Part shown: piece by piece, positions 32,801-43,158 of the stretch | Numbering within the stretch: the first letter of the stretch is position 1 | Layout: every line of letters starts with the position of its first letter | From: Punctularia strigosozonata HHB-11173 SS5 | Taxonomy: Eukaryota > Basidiomycota > Agaricomycetes > Corticiales > Punctulariaceae | Assembly: GCF_000264995.1 (NCBI RefSeq) | Contig: NW_006767437.1 | Coordinates: 1,223,946-1,287,945 of the forward strand | Direction of reading: 5' to 3' | Length of the DNA: 64,000 nt | Notes under the pieces: model-generated | Seen by the model: the letters and a program-made list of their open reading frames with translations, nothing else | Databases searched by the model: none | What the model was told of the DNA's origin: nothing | Position numbers and translations under genes: made by a program

Positions 32801-35256
32801 GCCTCAGCCGACACGGGTCGGTCCATGCCTCCGCTCCTGCCACTCCTCCAGCAGGGAGCCGCGTCGCGTCTCGCGTCGGGAGCATATACGGTGCCCCGCC
32901 GGCCGCGGTAAGTCGTGCTGCATCGCACCGCACCGAGACAGGCGAGCATGGCGGCTCGACACCCACCCGTGCGGCCTCCCCCGCACGCAGCGCCGCACCT
33001 TCTTCCCGAAGCCGCCCTTCATCCGTTGCGCTGCATCAAGAGGACGCTCCCCCCGCTGTCAGTTGGAGCGGTTCCATGGCGGCAGAGAAGGGCATGCCCG
33101 GGGATTTTCCCGTGATCAGCCGCACGCCGTCTAGGGCTAGTGCCGCGCCCGTCATACCTGCTGCTGGCACCGTGAGCTGGAGCGGTTCTATGGCGGCCGG
33201 AGACCGGAATAGCGCGGCGCCGATATCGCCCATCAGCCGCACCGGCTCGAACAGGAGCAACTCCGGCCTCGGCGACGTGCTGTCCTCCGTGTGGGGAGCG
33301 TCTAAGCGGGCGCCGACGCCCCGCTCTCAGTCGAATGACTGGGTGAAACTTAGCACGTCAGTTGCGGGGTCTGCACGCGGGACGCCTCTAGCCACGCCGA
33401 AGACGGAGGGCGCGCCTTGGGGTCAGTCGAGTGGCACGGACTTTATGGCGTCTACGCTACAGTCTGATCTGGATCGGCAGGCTGAGGAGGAGGCGCAAGC
33501 GCGGGAAGCGGCCGCGGAAGCTGAGCGCCAGGCTGAGGCAGCGCGGCTTGCGGCTGAGGAGGCCGAGCGCAAGGCCGCAGAGGAGCGCGCTGAGGGCGAA
33601 CGCAAGGCGGCCGAGGAAAGGGCGGAGGCAGAGCGCAAGAAGGCTGAGGCGAAGGCAGAGGAGGAACGCAAAGCTGCGGCGGAGGAAGCAAAGCGGAAGG
33701 AGGAAGAAGACAAAAAGGCACTGGAAGAGGCAAGAAAGAAGACGGCTGAAGAGGAGGCGAAGAGAGCCGAGGACGCAAGAAAGGCAAAGATTGAGGCTGA
33801 TAAGAGGGCTCGAGAATCGAAGAAGGCGGCGGTAGAGGCAAAGAAGAAGGCGGCACAGGAGGCCAAGATGGCTGAAGACGAGGCGAAGGCGAAGGAAGCA
33901 GAGGAGGCGAAGAAAGCGGCTGAAGAGGAGGCTAGGAAGGCCGCAGAGGAAGTCCGGATCGCTAAGGAGGAGGCCAAGAAGGCGGAGGAGGCCAAGCAAG
34001 CAGCAGAGGCGGAAGCTAAGCAGGCCGAGGAGGCCAAGAGAGCGGCAGAGGAGGAGGCCAGGAAGGCGGAGGAGGCAAAGAAGGCTGCCGAGGAGGAGGC
34101 GGCGAAGGCGGAGGCGGCGAAGGCGGCGAAGGCGGCGGAGGAGGCTAAGAAGGCGGCGGTGGAGGAGGCCAAGAAAGCGGAGGAGGATGCAAAGAGAACA
34201 GCGGAAGAGGAAGCCAAGAAGGCTGCCGAAGAGGAGGCACAGAAGGCTGCCGAAGAGGCAAAGAAGGCAGCAGAGACAGAGGCTAAGCGAAGAGCGGACG
34301 AAGAGGAAGAAAAAAGGGTTGAAGAAGAGGCCAAGAGGGCGGAACAAGAGGCCGATCGAAAGGCGGAGGAGGCCAAGAAAGCAGCGGAGGAGCAGGGCAG
34401 GAAGAAAACGCCGTCTACTGGGTGGGGCGCGTCCATCAAGTCGCTCTCTATGAAACCTCTGGACGACATCACCAGTCCCTTGGGCGGCGGAGGCGGAGGC
34501 GGCGGTCTCCTGGGATCATGGGGCAGCAGTTTCGGCTTTGGTAGCGGTGCGGCGAAACGCAGCAGTGGCGGGTTTTTGGATACCTTCGGCGGTCTGCTAA
34601 GCTCCGAGACCCGCGCTGTCGCCACCCCACAAGAGATATCCGCTTCTGAGGCCCAGCTCGTCGCCTCTTCGGATGAACCACCCGTGGAAGGCGGGGTGCA
34701 ACTCGACGCCGGCAAATCAACCGAGACATCGGACCTGCTGAATGACATTCTCGGGACATCCACCGCGGATGCCACTCCTGCGAGTGAAGATTTTGGGGAC
34801 GCTTGGTTCTCTCCTTCCACCAACAAGACGAAGAAGGGCAAGAAGGGCAAGAAGGGCAATGGGGGGGAGGACGCTGAGACCCAGCAAGACATCCAAGCTG
34901 AAAGCGCGAATTCCGCGAACCTTCTCGCCGACTTGCTGTCATCTCCAACATCTCCGACGGCTGAAGGTACGGGCGCTGTAATCACCGGCGCGAACGAAGG
35001 CGAAGCTGCTGGAGGTGCGGAATCTATGGACTTGCTGGCTGATCTGCTTTCGGGTGAAGGGGTAGAGGGGGGAGATGAACCTGCCGCCGAGACTGCGGAT
35101 GACTGGAGTGCGGGGCCCGTAGGCAAAGGCAAGAAGGGGAAGAAGGGGAAGGGTGCGGCGGCTGCAACCGGTCCCATCGCGCCTGTCGAGAGCACTGCGA
35201 CTCAGAACAGTGATACCACTGGGGGCGGAAAGGCGAAGAAGAAGAAGAGAAAGTAA
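29862..35256 (+). CDS. Hsp70-like ATPase fused to a Ser/Pro-rich, coiled-coil and Lys/Gly tail
   Basis: Exons read from splice consensus are 29862-30007, 30065-30217, 30290-30671, 30721-30838, 30888-30941, 31000-31271, 31323-31429, 31491-31695, 31749-31893, 31947-32113, 32170-32183 (14-nt microexon) and 32247-35256. They total 4773 nt, exactly 1591 codons. Residues 1-600 form an actin/Hsp70-type nucleotide-binding domain: IALDVGTTFSGVSYAIL (phosphate 1), VADAGGGTLDISSYAI (phosphate 2), WLVGGFAASPWLFSQL (adenosine). They end with the family's KARIKWNDN...GPASIVYNE block. Next come Ser/Pro/Ala repeats (SKAPSVAPSKVPSIAPSKAP), then about 310 residues of Ala/Glu/Lys/Arg heptads (33480-34400). A Gly stretch and an acidic region with two KKGKKGKKG-type clusters follow, and the protein ends KAKKKKRK. 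It resembles HSPA12-like proteins that lack a canonical substrate domain. The fusion rests on the inferred last intron. Confidence 0.75.
33478..34400 (+). repeat. Coding repeat: Ala/Glu/Lys-rich helix
   Basis: About 920 bp of imperfect GAGGAGGCNAAGAARGC-type repeats encode AEEAKKAAEEEA-like heptads inside the Hsp70-like fusion gene. The purine-rich plus strand makes long spurious open frames on the minus strand. Confidence 0.85.
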
Positions 35257-35512
35257 GGACATGATTATGCTTTGGTCTCTCGGTGTTTACCGGCATGATC
35301 ATTCTCGTTCACGCATTCTCTGTACTCTACAAACATGCGCAAGCACCGCTATACGCTTGCCATATTATTCCGCCACAGATCTGAGATTACACCCAGCGTG
35401 CCTCACGTGTGCGCTGAAAAAATGCCTCCTTGAGCAATCTCTCGACATCTAATCATATCTCTTCCTTTACCACTTGAACATCCATCGAGTCGACCGGCTA
35501 CACGGTGCTGAC

Positions 35513-36419
35513 ATGGCTACGGCTGAGTTGCAACCATCCAAACTCGGAAGGAAAGACCAGTGAGAGGTTTCACCCGACAACGCACCGATCGCATCAGTCC
35601 CAACCCCATCGCAGTTGGGACAACATATACAGCAAGGAGCTACAGAATTTCGAGGAGATCGGGGACGAGGGTGAAGTATGGTGAGCGGAAAGATTGACGA
35701 TTGCGTGGTGTATCGCCGTAACGTTGTCTGATTACAGGTTCGGTGAGGACAGTGTGGAGAAGATGGTCTCTTGGGCCTTGGACAATGTTCCACCCTCATC
35801 CAGGAAGTCGCTGCTCGAGGTTGGCAGTGGCAATGGCACGCTGCTCTTTGCGATGTGCGAGGCTGGGTACTCTCCGGAGTACATGCTCGGTATAGACTAC
35901 AGCGCCGATGCTGTCAAGCTCGCTCGAGCAATTGCGCCGACTCGCGGAGCGGAGAACCTCGCCTTCGAGGAATGCGATTTTCTACACGGCGACGTGCCGT
36001 CTTTGGGCGGCGAAGCAGAAGGCTGGGACCTCATCATGGATAAGGGAACGTACGATGCCATCGCTCTGGGGGAGAAAGACGAGCACGGGCGATCACCCGC
36101 CGCTGGCTATCCCCGACGGCTCGCGAATCTGCTTAGGCCGGATGGATTCTTCCTCATCACATGTGAGGTATCATTCTTCCTGTATCTCCTGCGAGTTGCT
36201 GAAATAGCGCGCAGCCTGCAACTTTACCGAAGACGAGCTAAGAAGCAGCTTCGAGACGGCGGCAACGGGCCTGAAATATCAGTGAGTCTTGTTGGGGTTA
36301 TCCATGAATCACGGTCCCCTGAAAACTTTGGTAGCTCTCGCGTGCAACATCGTTCGTTCACTTTCGGAGGTCAAAGTGGACAAACAATCTCCACTGTAGC
36401 ATTCTACAAACCAGCATGA
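35513..36419 (+). CDS. EFM4: Protein-lysine N-methyltransferase EFM4-like
   Basis: Efm4 is a SAM-dependent seven-beta-strand methyltransferase that methylates a lysine of elongation factor eEF1A. Exons at 35513-35559, 35615-35680, 35738-36162, 36215-36281 and 36335-36419 sum to 690 nt (229 residues), the usual size. Visible motifs: HWDNIYSKELQNFEE at the N-terminus, then FGEDSVEKMVSWAL. SAM motif I is LLEVGSGNGTLLFAM and the acidic post-I loop is MLGIDYS. The family signature is WDLIMDKGTYDAIALGE, then LLRPDGFFLITSCNFTEDEL. The protein ends with a beta hairpin, TISTVAFYKPA. It lies head-to-tail after the Hsp70-like gene and converges with SGD1, with only about 40 bp between the stops. Confidence 0.9.
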
Positions 36420-36458
36420 CCACAATATAGATTAGAACAAACACGACTATAGATGTAT

Positions 36459-39400
36459 TCATAGTATAGGCACGATCTCGAGACCGGTCTGTAAAGTATC
36501 CTTCGCGACGCCGACCGCCCACTTGAAAAAACCAGCGTCTCCATCTACTTTGTCGCAGACAGCGTTCGTAAGGAAATAGACAAGTCCCATGGCGAGTGCT
36601 TGTATCTTCGTAGCCTTGATGAATACTTCTTCGATGGCACCACGATTGCGCGTTGTCGGTATTCCGTCTAGAGCGTATCGGGGGTTCGAGGATTGCGTAT
36701 CGATTAGCACGGAACTGAGGAGTTCCGTCAGGAAACCGCGCGTCCGTTCCTTCAGGATGGTGAAGTCCACCGGCTGTAAACACGTGAAAAAAAACAATCA
36801 AGCTTGCGAACGCAGCCAATCGACAGTAGAAATACCTTGAGAATAGCAAGCGTGACGCTGTCTTTGGCTATCCACCACCCGTACGCTTTCGCAACATTTT
36901 GTATCCTCGTGTCGGATATCTTCTTGAGGTCAAAGCCTTCACTGTCCTGCGCGTACTTCACCACCGCGGCTCCACCCACGCCGACCTCGCCCATATCGCG
37001 AATGAAGTCCCATAAGCAGAACTGCAGCGTAATTTTGTACGAATGCGACCGTTGACATAGCTGCTGGCAAACGAGTGCATAGTAGGGATTATACGATTTC
37101 TCCTAGATAGACGTAATCAGAGACTTATAAAGCACAAGACCGCGGGGATGTCGTACATTGCCGCAGCAGTGCAGGAGAACACGCACAACCTCTCGCTGCT
37201 GAACCTCGGTGAGGTTCAACTGCGCCAAGCGATTGCACGCGTCAACATAGTCCTGCAGTCAAGATGAGTTTCTATCACTCTACTGACGAGAGCGCACGGA
37301 GAACCGACCTCGCTACTCATGAGGACCACAAAAATGTTACGCCGTATGTCGGTATTCATACCCTGCTTTCTCGCGAGTTTCAGTAGAGGGTCCTCCGCAG
37401 TGACCACGACCCGCCCTATGGCTGTCTGACTCTCAAGTTGATCCCGGCGCTCGAGCAAGGGATCTCCGGTCCAGGCCGCCCCAACGAGCCACCACTTTCC
37501 CTTACTTGACGCGGATTGTAGATCTGCAAGCGAAACACGTAAAGGCTCGTGCGGACGTACTGGAAAAGCTGATCAGCGACCTGGTGATACAGCAAGTTGC
37601 ATAGATGTTCACATTGCCTAGTCTTGCTTAATCCTGACAAAAACCTCTTCATTCGGTCTACTGCGTCTCCAGCAGGATTGGCGCCCTTCTTTACCCGATT
37701 ATTCTTCAGGTTGATCAATGTCTCTAACATGAAGCGCATGCGAGAACTGTCGCGGTATGAGATGTACGCTGATGAGCAGCATTTGCGATAAAGCACTCAC
37801 GTCATGTTCTCGGGCTGACCTACGACTTTCTTCTGCACTATTTCAATGATATCCTTCAAAGCCAGCGGATCGTCCTGACGCAATTGCAGGCCGGAGTCTA
37901 GTGTGCGTAACAATCAGCCAGGGATTTCGACGCGTTCGGAATAGCTTACTGCGCGCAAGTTTCAGGAGCAATTCGACGTTGAGCTCTGAGAGATCCCCGT
38001 CCAAAAGCTGCCGGATCACATCGTACACCAGAACGCAGGACACCACCTGGAAATTGTACAGTTCCGAGAGGAGAGTGATCAGATTCGAGCATTCTTTCGA
38101 GACGGTTTCATTGGACGCCTGATCGATGCCGGACGTGTTCTCAAATGAACGATATCGAATCTCATAAGAAGACATTAGATGCTGCACGAATAAAGCAGCT
38201 GCAGAATATGAGATCCTGGTTCGGCAAGTGGGAGGGACGAAAGCCGCCCACCGAAATCGATCCCAACGAGGCGATATAAGCTAGCGACGAGAGTAGCATG
38301 CAAGACGATGAATGAATCCAACAGCAATGCGTGCGACGATACACCATCGAGGATGAGCATCGTCAATGTTGACGATATGTCTAAGCAAACGCCACACTCA
38401 GTCACTTATACATCGAGAAATGAGTGAGCACTTGCCATGTCGTCGATTTTTCCGGTACAGGCTGTCTATATCGTCGACTATAACACTGATGTTCTGCTCG
38501 CTCAACCTGTGAGCATACGTGTTGTTCCATCAGATCAAGTTTGCCCAACACGGACGCCCAAAGACTCACCGATTGAGCAAACCCTTTAACTGACGCTTTA
38601 ACTTGATTATTTCCTCTGCCTCTCGCCCTTCATCTACGATTTGCTGGGCGCGAAGCGCCGGAGGGACATATCTAGTTGCTATTGAAGATTGTACGTGAGC
38701 TGATGATTTATATAGAGAAGACCGTGCATACTCGTAGAAGGTGCTGGTGCTTCGTTCGCATCCAGTGTCTCGTCCTCCTCCGTGCTGTGGACTTCGATAC
38801 CATGCCATTCTTCTTCTTCTCCTTCTTCGGCTCCCTGGGGTTCTTCATCGCCCGATTCAACCTCACCGTCACCTGTGTCGTCATTCGGATTCTCCTCCTC
38901 CTCGTCAGAATCAGCTTCATCTTCCTCACTCGACACACCCTACGTCCGAGAGTGAGTTGCAATAGCACAGTATACACACGGGTCTAGCGTTGCTGACCAG
39001 AGTCGACGTCGTTGTTTCTAAGGTTTCCAATCCATCCAGAAGGTCTGAGAGGCCCGGATAGTCAACGCCGTGAAACGAGACGTTCACCTCGACACAGAAA
39101 GCCGACTCACCGTCTAGTCCATCGTTTTCAAGTCCTTCGCCGTAGCTGGACGACTTCTTTCCGCCCTTCACCCAACCGAGCTTTGATTCGAGGTATGCAA
39201 TATACGCGTCTTCCTCTCGCTCTTTCTGTGTCCGTGGCTTAGTCGATGTTCGCGACGGCCTCGCGGCCAGACGTTCGAGAGCAGTAGGGGTCTTGATGGG
39301 TCGGACGCTTTTCGTCGACGACGAGGTTTTCGTGGATTTGGTAGGGCGGTGTGCAGTAGGAGCCGGCTCGGGGGATTTCGATAGTCGGGGAACCTTTTTG

Positions 39401-39738
39401 CGAGGAGACTCTGCGTGTTCTTCCGCAACCTTTCGCTTCTTTTGGATCGTTGGGGAAGTAGGTGCGTTGAGGGACGAAGGGGCTTGCTCGATGTGGTGAT
39501 GGGGACGACTGAAATGCGAGGCCTTCTTCCTCTTGGATTCCTGTCGTTCTTGTTTTCTTGATTCTTTCCGACTAAGCTTCCGACCACCATGCCTCCGTTC
39601 TTGTCGATGAGAAAATCTCTTGTCGTCTGGTAATTAGTGTAAGTTTTCTAGCTAGCAAGCTTGAAGTACTTCAGCGTTGCCGATCTCCTCTAGGAGCGTA
39701 TCCGGGAGTTTAGGGCCAACATGGTGTCGAGGGGGCAT
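36459..39738 (-). CDS. SGD1: Nucleolar MIF4G/MA3 protein SGD1 (NOM1-like)
   Basis: Sgd1/NOM1 is an essential nucleolar factor of small-subunit ribosome assembly. It binds an eIF4A-type helicase through its MIF4G domain. The start at 39738 reads MPPRHHVGPKLPDTLLEEIG. The basic nucleolar N-terminus contains the family pattern SRKESRKQERQESKRKKA near 39540. An acidic stretch follows at 38770-38930 (EEDEADSDEEEENPNDD). The MIF4G domain begins IIKLKRQLKGLLNRLSEQNI near 38590 and continues LILDGVSSHALLLDSFIVLH and ASLYRLVGIDFGG near 38290. The MA3 domain lies near 37450-36800 (KISDTRIQNVAKAYGWWIAK). The end is KIQALAMGLVYFLTNA...LETGLEIVPIL. At least ten exons are implied. The 5' end is divergent from the helicase gene, 277 bp away. 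Confidence 0.85.
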
Positions 39739-40015
39739 ATACAATGACGATTGCAAGCTCGAGAGCGTGGACACGGTGCTTGTCCGAGGGAAGCTCGGTG
39801 AAAAAGTATGAGTGAAGGCTGAAGGATGCCAAGTTGTGTGGCTCGCCGGCGCGTCAAGGTCGCGTCGATCTTGGGCTCTCACCACCATCCACACCAGACG
39901 AGATCCTCCATCTTTCGGTGATCCATCCACCATCGGGTGCATCGGTGCTTGTGAACGCGACGGAAAGGCTTGGCCCACTGCATTGCGTCCCGCGGGTGCG
40001 GAGGCGGTGGACGTC
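39739..40015. promoter_or_regulatory. Shared divergent promoter of SGD1 and the helicase gene
   Basis: The 277 bp between the two divergent start codons must hold both core promoters, unless the helicase has an unseen upstream exon. No TATA box was evident. Confidence 0.4.
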
Positions 40016-42898
40016 ATGGCTCCCAAAGCTCGGGACATCGAGCAGAATCTGTTTGATGATATCTTACCACCAATTCGTGTTCTCCCGTTGACACACTCCG
40101 AACTTAACAACAAAGTTCTCGACGGCTTCCTTTCACCTCCTCCTAAATCGATCGGTCTATCGTGGGGTACGAATCCCGAGTCAGCCTCCTTGCAGGTTTT
40201 GGCGATGGCCACCTCGACGCGTGTCTTACTCGTCGCGCTGGGTGGCAAGGCTAAAGCGAAAGGCGGAGAAGAGCATTTAGGCAGTCCAGGAACCATTCTG
40301 ATTCGAGATCGTGTCCTTTGTCGTGGCGACGACCACCGCCTCTTCGCGTTTGACTTTGGTCCACTCGCGTGCATGCTCTTCGATCAATACAATCTCCGGG
40401 TGCAAAACGGGATCGACATACAAGATTGCTGCAAAGCCAAAGATCGCAGCCCCCTGAAGTGCTTGAAATTTGCAGCGGGGGATGTGCCGGTCTATGTCGA
40501 CAATGTCACGTCAGCCTTCAATAGCACGGTTTTTGATGTCAACGATCCCCTTACCTTTACCGCGACTGTCCTACGTGCATGGGCTGCGCAACATGTAGGC
40601 AACCTTGATGCCATACAGGACCAAGTCTATGAAGTGGCACCCATTGATACGAGCAAATTGTCCAATGAGGCAAGCCATTATGCACGCATAATTAGGTGTA
40701 TACATGCTCATGTCATGCTCAGCATATGCAATACATTGCCAAGCTTGCTCGGGATTCACTCGAGATGGACAGCAGAAAGCCGGAAACTACCACACAACGT
40801 CTTCAAGCATCAGCATCAGTCAATGCAGATGAAACTGCCATTGAGTTGACACGATTCCAAAGTCGCCTCCGACAGGGCCAGGTGAATACACAGTGCTTGC
40901 TAGACTCCTTTTCTCAACAGTTACCAGCGAGTTCGAGTAACCGTAGACTCTGGGGCCCATAGTTATACAACTTATGGCCCCATTTCTAAATCACAGGGCA
41001 GATTTGCCACTATGCAGACCCAAGGGGTCTTGCAGGGAACTGTCACAACAACAGTCCTTGGAAGAGACGGCCCAACCAATGCAGAAGCTACACGGGCGGC
41101 TACCCTTCTCCGTGCATTGCAAGGGGATGCTGGCATGTTCTCCAACCCATGGTGGCAGGCAATATGGACTACTAATCTACCAGGCTGGCCAACCACAGTA
41201 TGTACCTTCTGGTGCAGTATTTCATGATATTCATTTTATATAGGCAGCAACTCCAGCCCCCCCAGTGGTCATGCCTTCTTACCCAATGAACCAGTCTCAG
41301 CTAATTGCAGTGAACAAAATGCTTGATGTGAATAATGATTCCCGCATCACCATCATTCAAGGTCCTCCAGGGACAGGCAAGTAGCCAGTCATAATCTTTC
41401 AGCATTTCTTACATCTTCTTAGGAAAAACTACTGTGATTGCAACCTATGTCATCTCTGCTATTGCTGGAGGTGCACAAGGAATCTGTGAGGATCATACAT
41501 ACCTTGGCCGATTGTGTGGTTCACATATCACTTTAGGGTTAACTGCACAATCCAATGTAGCAGTCAGAAATATTGCAGAGAAACTCAGTGATATGGGCTT
41601 CTCATCATGGAGGCTTCTTGTCTCTAAGGACTTCCACCTTGGATGGTAAGTAGGTATTTATTTATGGCTAGTGTTTATCACAACTAAAATAACCGAAGGC
41701 ATGAACACCTCTATACAGAGATTGCACCTAGGATTATCCGTTCAGATGACTTCAAGCCTGCTACTGCTCGTGAATTGCTCAAAGGATGTCAAGTCATACT
41801 CTGTACACTCAGTATGCTTTCCAACAAGCGATTGCGTGATTGTAAATATACTCAAATTGTTCCCTTCAATATTCTTGTGAGTACGACTACCTAGACCCAC
41901 TGCTGTAGCATTGATATGTTTCTACCAGGTGGTGGATGAAGCATCACAAGTTGAGATTGGAGACTATGTTCCTATAATCACTACCTTTGCAACCTCACTC
42001 AGCAAAATCTGCTTCATCGGAGATGACAAACAGTGTTAGTTTGCATTTCTGCAGAAATATCATGATATTAATATCTATATAGTGCCTCCATTTGGGGAAG
42101 AGGACATTGGAGGATTGAAGAGTATTTTTGAGGTCTCTCATCTCCGTCAATCAATTCATCTCCTTGATATCCAATGTGAGTACTCTGCCGTACAAGCTAT
42201 CACATGCTAATTCTTATGTATTTTAGACCGTATGCCTCCACAACTTGGGGACTTCATTTCTAGCTCCATATATGACCATAAACTGTTGTCAAACCCTAAC
42301 CATCCTATCAAATCATCTGTGCCTTCCTGCTTCTTTATTGATGTAAAGAGTGGAAAGGAGCAACCTTCTCTGAAAAGCACTGTTGTATGTTGCATTTACC
42401 ATGTTTGTCATTCCCATCTTTACTGATTGACTTTGGTAGAACAAACAGGAGCAGGAAGCAGTTTGCATTCTGGCTGCTAGATTTCTGGAGGAAGATAGGA
42501 GCTTCAAGATCATCACTCCTTATGATGCTCAGCGCTCTGCTCTGGAAGAGCTGCTGAAGCAGAAAAACCTTGCTTGGCAGGATAAATGCTTCAACATAGA
42601 CTCCTTCCAAGGTGCAAATTTATACTGTGATTTGTGTGTACCTCAGCTTAGTCAGGAAATAGGGAATGAGGATGACTATATTATTATTTCCCTTGTCAGA
42701 ACTGCAGCACTTGGATTCCTTGACAATCCTCGTCGTACGAATGTCATGTTCACTCGCTGCAAGCGGGGCATGTACATTTGCTGCAACTCAAACTTTGTGG
42801 GAGGCAAGGCCAAAGATACCCTTGTTGGACAGATGGCTGAGGCTTTTGGAGAGGAGGCCTGGATAGACTGGGATGATCTTGTGAATGGTGACTTCTGA
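40016..42898 (+). CDS. UPF1-like SF1 helicase with a degenerate 3'-5' exonuclease-like N-domain
   Basis: Start at the first in-frame ATG, 40016. The N-terminal 220 residues look like an RNase H-fold exonuclease of the WRN/RNase D type: SIGLSWGTNPESASLQVLAM, then LFAFDFGPLACMLFDQYNL followed by RVQNGIDIQ. The usual D-x-E of motif I is G-L-S here, so it is probably inactive. The helicase follows over eight or more exons: NPWWQAIWTTNLPGWP, Q-motif region QLIAVNKML, Walker A IIQGPPGTGKTT (41355), WLTAQSNVAVRNIAEKLSD-like motif Ia, Walker B VVDEASQVE, motif III FIGDDKQLPP, motif IV LDIQYRMPP, motif V DSFQGNEDDYIIISLVRT and motif VI NVMFTRCKRGMY. The reading frame changes between the two halves near 40690-40730 without a clean intron. 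It is either an unusual junction or a break. Bases from 40900 on are much AT-richer than the neighbours. Confidence 0.75.
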
Positions 42899-43158
42899 CC
42901 TACTCTTCAGTGATGCTCAGAATCTGCTGTGTTGTCCTTTCTCCAATTCATGCATGTTTTTTTCTGCTTTTCATGTATGCTGTCCTTCCATATTATGCTT
43001 GTATGCTGTCTGTGCCTGCTATGTCCTTGTATTCTAGTGGGGTAGATGTATAGTATGCTGTAAGATATGGTAGCAACAGAAAATATGGCCCTGTTGGCCA
43101 TCTACTTGATATGGAATATCAAAATGTCTAGATGAGTATTGCAACAAGATCACATAGG

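Noticed and set aside
33423-35195. 590-codon minus-strand frame rich in Ser/Ala/Phe
   Set aside because: It is the antisense of the GAGGAGGCNAAG-type coding repeat. The composition is an artefact of that repeat.
32227-35256. Separate 1009-residue gene beginning at 32227
   Set aside because: The first codon is TTG, the next ATG has no supporting leader, and the frame joins precisely to the Hsp70-like gene by a 63-bp intron.
39812-40015. Earlier start for the helicase gene
   Set aside because: The frame is open to 39812, but the first true ATG in it is at 40016. The upstream codons lie in the short divergent promoter with SGD1.
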